64,000 nucleotides of DNA from Bradyrhizobium sp. MOS003 (GTDB taxonomy: Bacteria; Pseudomonadota; Alphaproteobacteria; Rhizobiales; Xanthobacteraceae): positions 248,001 through 312,000 of the forward strand of contig NZ_PYFW01000003.1 of assembly GCF_003020125.1 (NCBI RefSeq), written 5' to 3'. The stretch's first letter is position 1, and every line of letters begins with the position of its first letter. Below the pieces are notes generated by a model that had not been told where the DNA came from, did not search any database, and was given only the letters and a program-made list of their open reading frames with translations. Of the stretch, positions 32,368-41,970 are shown one piece after another. A program made the translations under genes and the position numbers.

Positions 32368-33650
32368 CACTTGCAGCGAAAATCTCCCTTGGCTGCATAG
32401 CCGACGATTACACCGGCGCCTCCGATCTCGCCAACACCCTGACGCGCGCGGGCCTGCGCACCGTGCAGACCATCGGCGTGCCCGCGGACGATCTCGCACT
32501 GCCCGAGGTCGATGCCGTCGTGGTGTCGCTGAAGAGCCGCTCAATCGAAGCCGGCCTTGCCGTGTCGCGTTCGCGCGCGGCGGATCAATGGCTGCGCGGC
32601 CGCGGCGCGGGCCATGTGCTGTTCAAGATCTGCTCGACCTTCGATTCCACCGATGCAGGCAATATCGGCCCGGTGATGGACGCACTGCGCGCCGACGCCG
32701 GCGAGGGCGCCGTGCTGGTGACACCGGCGTTCCCGGAGACGGGCCGCACCGTCTACCAGGGCAACCTGTTCGTCGGCGCGGTGCCGCTGAACGAGAGCCC
32801 GCTGAAGGACCATCCGCTCAACCCGATGCATGATTCCAATCTGGTGCGCGTGCTGGCGCGCCAGAGCAGGACGCAGATCGGCCTCGTCGACCTCGCCACC
32901 GTCACGCGCGGCGCGGATGCCGTGCGGGCGCGGCTGGCCGAGCTGGTGGCCAAGCGCATCGGCGCCGCCATCATCGACGCGGTCTTCGACCGCGACCTCG
33001 AGACCATCGGCCTCGTCGCCGCCGAGCACCGCCTGTCGGTCGGCGCCTCTGGCATCGGCCTCGGGCTCGCGCGTGCCCTGGTGTCGACGGGTCAAATCAA
33101 GCCAGCCAAGGCGGACGGCGAGACCGGCACGGCCGTCGGCGGACTGGCGGCCTGCCTCGCCGGGAGCTGCTCCCAGGCGACGCTTCAGCAGATCGCCAAC
33201 GCCGAACGGGTCATGCCGGTGCTACACCTCGATCCGGACAGTATCATTACGGGGGGCGGCGAAGCACAGCGCGCGCTGGATTGGGCAAGGCCGCGGCTTG
33301 CGGAGGGCCCGGTGCTGATCGCCTCGAGCGCGACACCCGACCAGGTCGCTGCATTGCAGGCGCGGCACGGTCGCGACGCGGCCGGCCACGCGATCGAGCA
33401 GGCCATGGCAGATATTGCAGAAAATCTCGTAAAATCAGGCGTTCAGCGCCTGATCGTCGCCGGCGGAGAGACTTCCGGTGCGGTGGTCGATCGGCTGAAG
33501 ATCCCCGGATTTCTCGTCGGGGTCGAGATCGCGGCAGGCGTTCCGGTGCTCCATTCGGTGGGCGGCAAAGCCGACATGCTGCTCGCTTTGAAGTCCGGAA
33601 ACTTCGGCGGCGCCGAGTTTTTCGCCGACGCGCTTAGGCTCATGCGCTGA
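32364..33650 (+). CDS. otnK: 3-oxo-tetronate kinase (DUF1537 family)
   Basis: A 428-residue kinase with N- and C-terminal DUF1537 halves. LGCIADDYTGASDLANTLTR opens the sugar-binding domain with its acidic pair; FKICSTFDSTDAGNIGPVMD is the second substrate motif; RLIVAGGETSGAVVDRLKI is the ATP-binding region. It would phosphorylate 3-oxo-tetronate at O4 for OtnC. Start is GTG, overlapping the otnI stop (GTGA). All four enzymes of the threonate branch are present, so the cell should convert L-threonate to dihydroxyacetone phosphate. Confidence 0.92.
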   Translation: MTLAAKISLGCIADDYTGASDLANTLTRAGLRTVQTIGVPADDLALPEVDAVVVSLKSRSIEAGLAVSRSRAADQWLRGRGAGHVLFKICSTFDSTDAGNIGPVMDALRADAGEGAVLVTPAFPETGRTVYQGNLFVGAVPLNESPLKDHPLNPMHDSNLVRVLARQSRTQIGLVDLATVTRGADAVRARLAELVAKRIGAAIIDAVFDRDLETIGLVAAEHRLSVGASGIGLGLARALVSTGQIKPAKADGETGTAVGGLAACLAGSCSQATLQQIANAERVMPVLHLDPDSIITGGGEAQRALDWARPRLAEGPVLIASSATPDQVAALQARHGRDAAGHAIEQAMADIAENLVKSGVQRLIVAGGETSGAVVDRLKIPGFLVGVEIAAGVPVLHSVGGKADMLLALKSGNFGGAEFFADALRLMR

Positions 33651-33689
33651 GCGCAGAGCATTTTTAGCGGCCTGTTCATCTCTTTCAGG

Positions 33690-33707
33690 CTCCGTACTCG
33701 TACGGAG
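33690..33707. promoter_or_regulatory. Perfect palindrome upstream of first chemoreceptor gene
   Basis: Arms ctccgtac and gtacggag flank a 2-base centre (tc). It lies 40 bp past the otnK stop and 103 bp before the first chemoreceptor start. There is no T-run, so an operator is as likely as a transcription end. No other copy noticed. Confidence 0.35.
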
Positions 33708-33810
33708 TCGTAGTTAACATCTGCGCAGGCGCTCTGGTGTTGGATGTTGGTGCAGCTCCTTTTGGTTGATTCGTAATAACCGCACCGCGCCAGCACAAAG
33801 AGACCCGATT

Positions 33811-35499
33811 ATGCTCGCCACCATTTCCATCCGCGCCAAGATCATCAGCGTCGTGGCGTTCCTGCTGGTCGCGATGGCCGGCATGGGTCTCCTGGCCGTT
33901 ACGAAGATGCGGTCGATGAACGCCAATACTGTCGACATCACCACGAGCTGGCTGCCGAGCGTGCGGGTCCTGGGCGATTTGCGCGCCGGCGTGATCACCT
34001 ATCGCAACGTGATCCGCGAGCACATGCTGGCTGAAACGTTGGAGGCGAAGCTCACAAACGAAAAGACCCTGGCGACGGTGATCGAAGCGAATACCAAGTT
34101 CCGCCAGAAGTATGAACCGATGATCACCTCTCCGGAGGAGCGTGCGCTTTACAACGAATGGTCCCAGGTCTGGGAGGAGTACAAGAGGGGTACTCAGGAC
34201 GTGATGGCGCTGTCGCGCAAGGAGGTTGGCCAGGTCCCGCACGAGGCCCATGAGCTCAACGTCAAGGTCAACAAGATCGGACTCAAGGCCGACGAGATTT
34301 TGAACAAGGACATCGAGCTCAACACCAAGGGCGGCGATCAGGCAGCTCAGGACGCTGCCGACAGCTACAATTATGCTTTCATGCTGGTCTCGATCATCCT
34401 CGGCGCCGCCGTCATTATCGGCATCGGCGTCGGCTATTATCTGGTCCAGGACGTCTCGAAGGGCATTAACTCCATCATCGAGCCGATGCAGGCGTTGGGC
34501 AAGGGCGACCTTTCCGCCGACGTCCCGCACCGGGGCGAGAAGACCGAGATCGGTGCCATGGCCGACGTGCTCCAGATCTTCAAGGAGGCTCTGATCGCCA
34601 AGAAGGCCTCCGACGAGGCCGCGGCTGCGGATGCCGAAGCCAAGATCGAGCGTGGCCGCCGCGTCGACAACATCACCCGTGAATTCGAAACCATGATCGG
34701 CGAGATCGTCCAGACCGTATCGTCGGCCTCGACCCAGTTGGAGGCCTCGGCGTCGACGCTGACCTCGACCGCCGACCGCTCCCAGAGACTGGCGACCACA
34801 GTTGCCAGCGCTTCGGAGGAAGCCTCGACCAACGTGCAATCGGTCGCCTCGGCGACCGAGGAGATGGCCTCGTCGGTCGGCGAGATCAGCCGTCAGGTGC
34901 AGGAATCGGCGCGGATGGCGGGCGACGCCGTCGGCCAGGCCCGTGCCACCACCGAGCGCGTCAGCGAGCTGTCCAAGGCAGCTGCCCGCATCGGCGACGT
35001 GGTCGAGCTGATCAACACCATCGCAGGCCAGACCAACCTGCTCGCCCTGAACGCGACCATCGAAGCCGCACGTGCCGGTGAGGCCGGCCGCGGCTTCGCG
35101 GTCGTCGCCTCCGAGGTGAAGGCGCTCGCCGAGCAGACTGCGAAAGCGACCGGCGAGATCGGTCAGCAGATCTCCGGCATCCAGGCGGCGACCAACGACT
35201 CGGTCGGCGCCATCAAGGAGATCTCCTCGACCATCGAGCGCCTCTCGGAGATTTCGTCGGCGATTGCAGCGGCGGTGGAAGAGCAGGGTGCAGCGACCCA
35301 GGAGATCGCCCGCAACGTGCAGCAGGCCGCGCAGGGCACCCAGCAGGTCTCCTCCAACATCACCGACGTGCAGCGCGGTGCGACCGAGACCGGCTCGGCC
35401 TCTTCGCAGGTGCTGTCGGCTGCGCAAATGCTGTCGAACGACTCGGGCCGGCTGAAGAACGAAGTCAGCAAGTTCCTGTCCAACGTCCGCGCAGCTTAG
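33811..35499 (+). CDS. Methyl-accepting chemotaxis protein 1 (4-helix-bundle sensor)
   Basis: A 562-residue chemoreceptor. A membrane segment at about 8-30, a mainly helical periplasmic domain (about 31-185) resembling 4HB_MCP sensors, a second membrane segment ([18 protein letters not shown]), HAMP (about 213-265) and a cytoplasmic signalling bundle. [20 protein letters not shown] is the conserved hairpin tip that contacts CheA/CheW. The C-terminus ends NVRAA with no CheR/CheB-tethering pentapeptide. Start ATG of MLATISIR follows AAAGAGA. A terminator follows. Its last 640 bases are almost identical to those of the next gene. No che genes are nearby, so it joins arrays encoded elsewhere. Confidence 0.92.
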   Translation: MLATISIRAKIISVVAFLLVAMAGMGLLAVTKMRSMNANTVDITTSWLPSVRVLGDLRAGVITYRNVIREHMLAETLEAKLTNEKTLATVIEANTKFRQKYEPMITSPEERALYNEWSQVWEEYKRGTQDVMALSRKEVGQVPHEAHELNVKVNKIGLKADEILNKDIELNTKGGDQAAQDAADSYNYAFMLVSIILGAAVIIGIGVGYYLVQDVSKGINSIIEPMQALGKGDLSADVPHRGEKTEIGAMADVLQIFKEALIAKKASDEAAAADAEAKIERGRRVDNITREFETMIGEIVQTVSSASTQLEASASTLTSTADRSQRLATTVASASEEASTNVQSVASATEEMASSVGEISRQVQESARMAGDAVGQARATTERVSELSKAAARIGDVVELINTIAGQTNLLALNATIEAARAGEAGRGFAVVASEVKALAEQTAKATGEIGQQISGIQAATNDSVGAIKEISSTIERLSEISSAIAAAVEEQGAATQEIARNVQQAAQGTQQVSSNITDVQRGATETGSASSQVLSAAQMLSNDSGRLKNEVSKFLSNVRAA

Positions 35500-35838
35500 A
35501 GGCGAACGCGCGTCCTCCGCTAATCAAGAGTGGCGCTGTGCGCCGCTCTTTTATTTTCGGGCATCGGCCGAAGGGCGGACCTGCTCGGCGGGCAATGCCG
35601 GCCGCAGTGTCGACCAGACCGGCAATTGCAACCGTATGTCACGAGACGCTCCTCCGCGCATTCTTGAACATGCCCGCAAAAGTCCGGACTGTTTTATGAT
35701 GCTGGCTCAGTAAGACTACGCAGTTCCGTTAAGGGTGAACGATCTCGCGGACGGTATAATCCTCAAGTCAGAACTTGCCGAGGTTAGGCCGCCTGGCCGC
35801 CCGATGAGCATTTCAACCGGAAATACTGAGGAAATTTG
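35500..35838. other. 339-bp gap between chemoreceptor genes 1 and 2
   Basis: Holds the terminator described below and then about 280 bp with no convincing gene. A tataat hexamer at 35755-35760 could be a -10 box for the second chemoreceptor, 79 bp before its ATG, but the expected -35 position does not match. GAGGAAA (35828-35834) is the ribosome site of the next gene. Confidence 0.6.
35526..35557 (+). terminator. Rho-independent terminator after chemoreceptor 1
   Basis: An 11-bp stem (aagagtggcgc / gcgccgctctt, one G-T pair) with a tgt loop runs straight into ttttatttt. It lies 27 bp past the stop. Confidence 0.9.
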
Positions 35839-37527
35839 ATGTCTTGGATCAACAACGTTCGCATTTCGATGAAGGTTTCTGCGGTATTTGCGGCGATCTG
35901 TCTCGTCGTCGCCGGGAGCACCGCTGCGATCTACAATTCGCTGAGCGTGATGAACTCCACGTCGAAGATGACGGTGCATACCTATCAGGTGCTGGAGCAG
36001 CTCTCCGACCTCGTCGGAGCCATGGTCAATTCGGAGACCGGTGTGCGCGGCTTCCTCGTTTCCGCGGACAGCGCCTTTCTCGGACCTTACGAATCCGGCC
36101 AGAAGCAGTTTCAGGCGGCCGCGGCCAAGGTTGGCAGTCTGACATCGGATAACGCGGTTCAGCAGAAGCGCCTCGAACGCGTGAAGGCGTTCGCCAGTGA
36201 CTGGACGGCCAATGTCGCGCAGCGCGAAATCGCGATGATGAAGGATCCTGCAACGCAGTCCAAGGCACGGGAATTCGAGGCATCCGGCGCCGGCAAGAAG
36301 TCCATGGATGGATTGCGCGCCGTCGTGCAGGAGATGGATGCAGAAGAGCGGTCGCTGCTGACGACGCGTGCCGTGGCTTCCGATGCCGCATCGGCCAACG
36401 CGACGATGGCCATGCTGGTTGGCGGTATCGTCACTTTGCTGCTCTCGCTGGCCGGCGCTTTTGGCGTCGCCGTCGTGGTCACCCGGCCCATCCAGCGCAT
36501 CACGACCGAGATGGGCGTTCTCGCCAAGGGCGATACGTCCGTTGCGATATCGTCCACCGAACGGAAGGACGAAATCGGCCAGATGGCCAATGCGGTCCAG
36601 GTCTTCAAGACCAATGCGATCGAAGTGGAACGCCTGAAGGCGGAACAGGTCGAAGCCGAGCGCCGCAACGCAGAGCAGCGCAAGGCGGACATGCTGAAGC
36701 TTGCCGACGACTTCGAGGGAGCCGTGGGTGAGATCATCGGCACGGTGTCCTCCGCTTCGACCCAGCTCGAGGCCTCGGCCACCACTCTGACAGGGACGGC
36801 CGAACGCTCCCAGAGGCTGGCCACCACGGTGGCCGGTGCTTCGGAAGAAGCCTCGACCAACGTGCAGTCGGTGGCTTCGGCGACCGAAGAGATGGCCTCG
36901 TCGGTCGGCGAGATCAGCCGTCAGGTGCAGGAATCGGCGCGGATGGCGGGCGATGCCGTCGGCCAGGCCCGTGCCACCACCGAGCGCGTCAGCGAGCTGT
37001 CCAAGGCAGCTGCCCGCATCGGCGACGTGGTCGAGCTGATCAACACCATCGCAGGCCAGACCAACCTTCTCGCCCTGAACGCGACCATCGAAGCCGCACG
37101 TGCCGGTGAGGCCGGCCGCGGCTTCGCGGTCGTCGCCTCCGAGGTGAAGGCGCTCGCCGAGCAGACTGCGAAAGCGACCGGCGAGATCGGTCAGCAGATC
37201 TCCGGCATCCAGGCGGCGACCAACGACTCGGTCGGCGCCATCAAGGAGATCTCCTCGACCATCGAGCGCCTCTCGGAGATTTCGTCGGCGATTGCAGCGG
37301 CGGTGGAAGAGCAGGGCGCGGCGACCCAGGAGATCGCCCGCAACGTGCAGCAGGCCGCGCAGGGCACCCAGCAGGTCTCCTCCAACATCACCGACGTGCA
37401 GCGCGGTGCGACCGAGACCGGCTCGGCCTCTTCGCAGGTGCTGTCGGCTGCGCAAATGCTGTCGAACGACTCGGGCCGGCTGAAGAACGAAGTCAGCAAG
37501 TTCCTGTCCAACGTCCGCGCAGCCTGA
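35839..37527 (+). CDS. Methyl-accepting chemotaxis protein 2 (CHASE3 sensor)
   Basis: A 562-residue chemoreceptor. The periplasmic part (about 34-185) looks like CHASE3: [20 protein letters not shown] and [13 protein letters not shown] second membrane segment ([18 protein letters not shown]), HAMP and the signalling bundle follow. The sensor half is unrelated to chemoreceptor 1, but bases 36889-37524 differ from 34861-35496 at only about four positions by my reading. It also ends NVRAA without a CheR-binding tail. The start is the ATG with GAGGAAA upstream; a TTG directly before it is less likely. Followed by a perfect terminator. Confidence 0.92.
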   Translation: MSWINNVRISMKVSAVFAAICLVVAGSTAAIYNSLSVMNSTSKMTVHTYQVLEQLSDLVGAMVNSETGVRGFLVSADSAFLGPYESGQKQFQAAAAKVGSLTSDNAVQQKRLERVKAFASDWTANVAQREIAMMKDPATQSKAREFEASGAGKKSMDGLRAVVQEMDAEERSLLTTRAVASDAASANATMAMLVGGIVTLLLSLAGAFGVAVVVTRPIQRITTEMGVLAKGDTSVAISSTERKDEIGQMANAVQVFKTNAIEVERLKAEQVEAERRNAEQRKADMLKLADDFEGAVGEIIGTVSSASTQLEASATTLTGTAERSQRLATTVAGASEEASTNVQSVASATEEMASSVGEISRQVQESARMAGDAVGQARATTERVSELSKAAARIGDVVELINTIAGQTNLLALNATIEAARAGEAGRGFAVVASEVKALAEQTAKATGEIGQQISGIQAATNDSVGAIKEISSTIERLSEISSAIAAAVEEQGAATQEIARNVQQAAQGTQQVSSNITDVQRGATETGSASSQVLSAAQMLSNDSGRLKNEVSKFLSNVRAA

Positions 37528-37546
37528 TCCTTCATCCGATCGAACG

Positions 37547-37580
37547 ACGAGCGGCGCCAAAAGCGCCGCTCGTTTCGTTT
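37547..37580 (+). terminator. Rho-independent terminator after chemoreceptor 2
   Basis: A perfect 11-bp stem (acgagcggcgc / gcgccgctcgt) with a caaaa-type loop and trailing tttcgttt, 19 bp past the stop. Confidence 0.88.
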
Positions 37581-37771
37581 GCGCGGTAGGATGATGTCGC
37601 TCAAAAGTAGTATGTTGGCGGATTGCCCGTATTGTTACGGGCGAGCCGTTTCATGGATGGTTAAGTCGGATTTACGAAGATTCACAGAGAGCAGCCCCTT
37701 GGAGGGCGGGCTCAGTGCGGGCGGTTCCCGATTGAATTTGACCTTTACTCTATCGATTTTTTGGGGGCCCA

Positions 37772-39466
37772 ATGCGCAAGAATCTTCCCGTCACTGATGT
37801 CGAATATCCGGTCAGCGACGAGACGCTGATCGTTTCGCGGACTGATCTCAAGGGCAAGCTCACCTACTTCAACGAAGACTTCCTCGCCGCCGCCGGCTTC
37901 ACATCGGCCGAGCTGATGGGCCAGCCGCACAACATCGTCCGCCACCCCGACATGCCGCCGGAGGCGTTCGACAATCTCTGGGATACGCTCAAGGCCGGCA
38001 AGCCGTGGCTCGGCGCGGTGAAGAACCGCCGCAAGAACGGCGACTTCTACTGGGTGCTGGCGACGGCGTCGCCGATCCGGGAGAATGGCCAGGTCAAAGG
38101 CTACACTTCGATCCGCACAAAACTGCCGGTCGACCAGCGCAAGCTCGCCGAGGAGGTCTACGCCGCGATTCGCGAGAAGAAGTCGCATGGTTATCGCGTC
38201 GATGCCGGCATCATCCGTCGCCGCTCGTGGCTCGACCGCTTCAGCGTCATCACCGGGACGCTGAGGGCGCGCCTCGTCACGACGATGGTGCTCCAGGTGC
38301 TGGTCATGCTCGCGCTCGGCGTCGGCGGCGCGCTTGCCTCCGGCGGTTCGGCCAGCCTGATGCTGTCGGCGCTGGCCGTCGTTGGCGCCTTCGTCGCCGG
38401 CTTCGCGGGTCTTGCGACCATGCGCGCGATCCAGGGACCGATGCAGCAGCTCAACGACACCCTGGTCAACCTCGTGCAGGACAAGCTCGACAACCGCATC
38501 GTGATCGAGCGCGACGACGAGATCGGCGAGGCGCTGCGCAACCTTCAGACCGTGCAGACCATCATCCGCTTCAGCCGTGACGAGGTGCAGGCGGTGCAGC
38601 GCCGCGCCGAGAGCCAACGTAAATCCGACATGACCAGGCTCGCCGACGGCTTCGAGGCCGCGATCGGCGAGATCGTCGAGACGGTGTCGTCGGCCGCAAC
38701 GGAGCTCGAGGCTTCGGCCTCCACCCTGTCCTCGACCGCGGGCCGCGCGAAGGAATTGGCGACGGCGGTTGCAACCGGCTCGGAGGCCGCGTCCAGCAAC
38801 GTTCATTCGGTGGCCTCGGCCGCCGAGGAGATGTCGTCTTCCGTTCGCGAGATCAGCCGGCAGGTGCAGGACTCCACCAAGATCGCGAGCGAGGCGGTCA
38901 ACCAGGCGCACGTCACCACTGATCGAGTCAGCGAATTGTCGCGTGCGGCTGCCCGGATCGGCGATGTGGTCGAGCTCATCAACGCGATCGCGGGCCAGAC
39001 CAATCTGCTCGCGCTCAATGCCACGATCGAGGCCGCGCGGGCGGGTGAAGCCGGTCGCGGCTTCGCGGTGGTGGCGTCCGAGGTCAAGGCGCTCGCCGAA
39101 CAGACGGCCAAGGCCACAGGCGAGATCGGCCAGCAGATCGGCGGCATCCAGACGGCGACCCAGGACTCCGTCAACGCCATCGGCGAAATCAGCGGCACCA
39201 TCGCGCGCCTGTCGGAGATTGCTGCGGCGATCGCCGCGGCCGTGGAACAGCAGGGCGCGGCGACCCAGGAGATTGCCCGCAACGTCCAGCAGGCCGCGCA
39301 GGGCACCCAGCAGGTCTCGTCGAATGTCGGCGACGTCCAGCGCGGCGCCTCCGAAACCGGCGCGGCGTCCTCGCAGGTGCTGTCGGCAGCGCAGATGCTG
39401 TCGCGCGATTCCAACCGTCTCAAGCTCGAGGTCGGCAAGTTCCTGAACTCTGTCCGCGCGGCGTGA
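37772..39466 (+). CDS. PAS-domain chemoreceptor (Aer-like)
   Basis: A 564-residue receptor with an N-terminal cytoplasmic PAS domain (about 8-130): [38 protein letters not shown] and [18 protein letters not shown] match Aer-type PAS modules that bind FAD and sense redox. Two close membrane segments follow (about 168-215), forming an anchor with almost no periplasmic loop, then HAMP-like helices and the signalling bundle ending SVRAA. It likely reports internal energy or oxygen state. FAD binding is inferred from similarity; a haem-type PAS is possible. Start ATG is preceded by GGGGGCCCA. Confidence 0.92.
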   Translation: MRKNLPVTDVEYPVSDETLIVSRTDLKGKLTYFNEDFLAAAGFTSAELMGQPHNIVRHPDMPPEAFDNLWDTLKAGKPWLGAVKNRRKNGDFYWVLATASPIRENGQVKGYTSIRTKLPVDQRKLAEEVYAAIREKKSHGYRVDAGIIRRRSWLDRFSVITGTLRARLVTTMVLQVLVMLALGVGGALASGGSASLMLSALAVVGAFVAGFAGLATMRAIQGPMQQLNDTLVNLVQDKLDNRIVIERDDEIGEALRNLQTVQTIIRFSRDEVQAVQRRAESQRKSDMTRLADGFEAAIGEIVETVSSAATELEASASTLSSTAGRAKELATAVATGSEAASSNVHSVASAAEEMSSSVREISRQVQDSTKIASEAVNQAHVTTDRVSELSRAAARIGDVVELINAIAGQTNLLALNATIEAARAGEAGRGFAVVASEVKALAEQTAKATGEIGQQIGGIQTATQDSVNAIGEISGTIARLSEIAAAIAAAVEQQGAATQEIARNVQQAAQGTQQVSSNVGDVQRGASETGAASSQVLSAAQMLSRDSNRLKLEVGKFLNSVRAA

Positions 39467-39705
39467 GGCAAGTCGTCCGCATCTCATGCTGAACCGGCAA
39501 AGTTGCGATCGCTTCGATCGCCGCGATCCCGGTTGCTCGCCTCGCACGAGGCAGGAAACGATTCGATAATCATATGGTTCGTCAGGTCGCGTGGGGAGCC
39601 GAGTTCGCGGCGATCTTTGATGTGAGACAATCCGAAGTTGCCTGAGCCGGGTATTGCTTCCGTCGAACTGCTCATTTTCGGGCAGTGCTCACGAGGAAGC
39701 GAGCC

Positions 39706-41802
39706 GTGCACTTGCGAATTGGAATGATCCTGCCTCTGATTGTCTCGGCGCTCGCCTTGATGGGAGTGGCCGCCACCGGTTACACGGCCATTGGGGCCTA
39801 TCACGACCGACAGCAAGCGCTCGCTTTCGTCGAGCTCAACGGCATATCGCAGCAGCTGCTGCACAGCGCCGGACAATGGGCTCTGGAGCGGGGAATGACC
39901 AACGCGGCACTGAACGCGCCCGAAACTATCGCTACGGACCACCGCGCCGAAATCGACGGAATCCGTGCGGCTTCCGGTCACGCGTTCCGCGAAGCCGCTG
40001 GGCGTCTGCGCAACCTTCCCGTGATGAAATCCGCCGAGCCCCGTATTTCGGAGGCCGAGCTCGCGCTTCAGGCGTTCGAAGGTCTGCGCCGCCAGGTCGA
40101 TGCGGATCTGGCCAAGCCGAAGGCTGAGCGCGATCCTGCCGTCGTCAACGCAGTCGTTCCGGCCTTGACCGAACTCATCGAGCTCGCCGCCAACCGTTTG
40201 CGCCTCACTTTGGAGACGTGGACCGATTCCCCGTCCGCAACGATGACCCGGCTCGTGGGGCTCCGCCATCTCACCGCGAAGATGGCCGAGAGTGCCGGCC
40301 GCGAGCGGGCCTTGCTGGCAGGCTTGATCAGCGCGCACGCGAAACTCACCGCGGACGGCCTTGGTCTGATGTCCGGATTCCGCGGCCACGTCGAGCTCGC
40401 CTGGGAGACGATTTCACCTATCGCCCAGCGCGCCGATGTCTCGGCCGATCTCGGCCAAGCGATCGAGAGCGTCGAGCAAAAATACTTTCAAGCTTACGGC
40501 TCGCTGCGCGCAGACTTGATCAAGGACGGCAAAGCGGGCGCCTACAAGATCACGGGCAAAGATTACATGGCGAGTGCGACGAGTGCCATCAACGCGATCC
40601 TGCAGCTCGGTCGGGCCATTGCAGCGGATGCGGATCGAGAAGCGGCCGAGCTTGCCTCGAGAGGCACGTCAAATTTGGTCGTGAGCGGCGGGATACTCCT
40701 TGCTAGCGTCGCTCTCGCATTGCTGAGCTTCTGGGTCGCGTTTTCACGGATCGTGCGCCCGCTCTCTGCGCTGACGGGCGCCATGGGCGAGCTCGCCAGC
40801 GGCAATTTCTCCGTGGTCCTTCCCGGCCTCGGCCGCAAGGACGAAATCGGCGACATGGCGCACGCGGTCGAGGTCTTCAAGGTCAAGGCCGAGGAGAAAG
40901 CGCGGTTGGAGGCCGATGCAAAGATCGCACAGGACCGGATTGCCGCCGACCAGCGCAAGGCCGACATGCACAGGCTGGCCGGCGCGTTCGAGTCGGCGAT
41001 CGGCGAGATCGTCGAGACCGTATCCTCGGCGTCGACCGAACTCGAAGCGTCCGCCGGCACGCTGAACAGCACGGCCGGGCGCGCCCAGGAACTGGCGATC
41101 GTGGTCGCGGCCGCGTCGGAAGAGGCCTCCACCAACGTTCAATCGGTGGCTTCGGCGACAGAGGAGCTTTCGTCCTCCGTCAACGAGATCAGCCGGCGCG
41201 TGCAGGATCAGGCCCGGATGGCCAACGAGGCGGTCGGCCAGGCGGAACGAACCAACGGCCGGATCGGTGAATTGGCGAGAGCGGCTTCCCGGATCGGCGA
41301 CGTCATCGTGCTGATCGACCAGATCGCCGGCCAGACCAATCTGCTGGCCCTCAACGCCACGATCGAGGCGGCGCGTGCAGGCGATGCCGGGCGCGGCTTC
41401 GCGGTGGTGGCGTCCGAAGTGAAGGCGCTTGCCGAACAGACGGCCAAGGCCACTGGCGAAATCACCCAGCAGATCGCGGGCATCCAGACGGCGACCGAGG
41501 ATTCCGTCGGTGCGATCCGGGAAATCAGCGGCTCGATCGGGCGCCTGTCCGAGATCGCCTCGGCCATCGCGGCCGCGATCGAAGAGCAGGGCGCCGCGAC
41601 CCAGGAGATCGCGCGCAACGTCCAGAACGCGGCCCAGGGCACGCAGCAAGTGTCCGCCAATATTGGAAACGTCCAGCACGGTGCCAATGAAACCGGCTCG
41701 GCCTCGTCTCAGGTGCTCTCGGCCGCGCAAATGCTATCCAGCGACAGCAATCGCCTCAAGCTCGAGGTCAGCAAGTTCCTAGAGACGGTACGGGCCTCCT
41801 GA
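39706..41802 (+). CDS. Methyl-accepting chemotaxis protein 4 (NIT-like sensor)
   Basis: A 698-residue chemoreceptor. One membrane segment near residues 7-28, a large helical periplasmic domain (about 30-325), a second segment ([20 protein letters not shown]), HAMP and the signalling bundle ending [22 protein letters not shown] resembles the nitrate/nitrite-sensing NIT domain core (an ERG motif), but I give this at modest confidence. I chose GTG at 39706 because GAGGA lies eight bases before it; an earlier GTG at 39685 has no site. No terminator is evident; the RND operon begins 168 bp downstream. Confidence 0.88.
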   Translation: MHLRIGMILPLIVSALALMGVAATGYTAIGAYHDRQQALAFVELNGISQQLLHSAGQWALERGMTNAALNAPETIATDHRAEIDGIRAASGHAFREAAGRLRNLPVMKSAEPRISEAELALQAFEGLRRQVDADLAKPKAERDPAVVNAVVPALTELIELAANRLRLTLETWTDSPSATMTRLVGLRHLTAKMAESAGRERALLAGLISAHAKLTADGLGLMSGFRGHVELAWETISPIAQRADVSADLGQAIESVEQKYFQAYGSLRADLIKDGKAGAYKITGKDYMASATSAINAILQLGRAIAADADREAAELASRGTSNLVVSGGILLASVALALLSFWVAFSRIVRPLSALTGAMGELASGNFSVVLPGLGRKDEIGDMAHAVEVFKVKAEEKARLEADAKIAQDRIAADQRKADMHRLAGAFESAIGEIVETVSSASTELEASAGTLNSTAGRAQELAIVVAAASEEASTNVQSVASATEELSSSVNEISRRVQDQARMANEAVGQAERTNGRIGELARAASRIGDVIVLIDQIAGQTNLLALNATIEAARAGDAGRGFAVVASEVKALAEQTAKATGEITQQIAGIQTATEDSVGAIREISGSIGRLSEIASAIAAAIEEQGAATQEIARNVQNAAQGTQQVSANIGNVQHGANETGSASSQVLSAAQMLSSDSNRLKLEVSKFLETVRAS

Positions 41803-41970
41803 GACAGCCTGCCGCATGGCAGAGATGTCTGTTTTGCAGTGCGGTAGCAGGGAAGTGACTGCAGGATAGTTCTGGTCAATAGCGTTTCCGGCGGTGCTCG
41901 GGTAAAGGGGAATGGGGAGCGCCTTGGGGGCGGCTTCCGTAGTCTCGCTTGACCTGGATTTGCCTGGCGC

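Noticed and set aside
33685..35427. A 580-codon open frame antisense to chemoreceptor 1, with a similar one opposite chemoreceptor 2
   Set aside because: Composition is low-complexity (Gly/Arg/His/Leu-rich) and mirrors the codon bias of the receptor on the other strand; no family character or ribosome site.
35755..35760. tataat as a sigma-70 promoter for chemoreceptor 2
   Set aside because: No matching -35 element at 16-18 bp spacing; noted only within the gap description.
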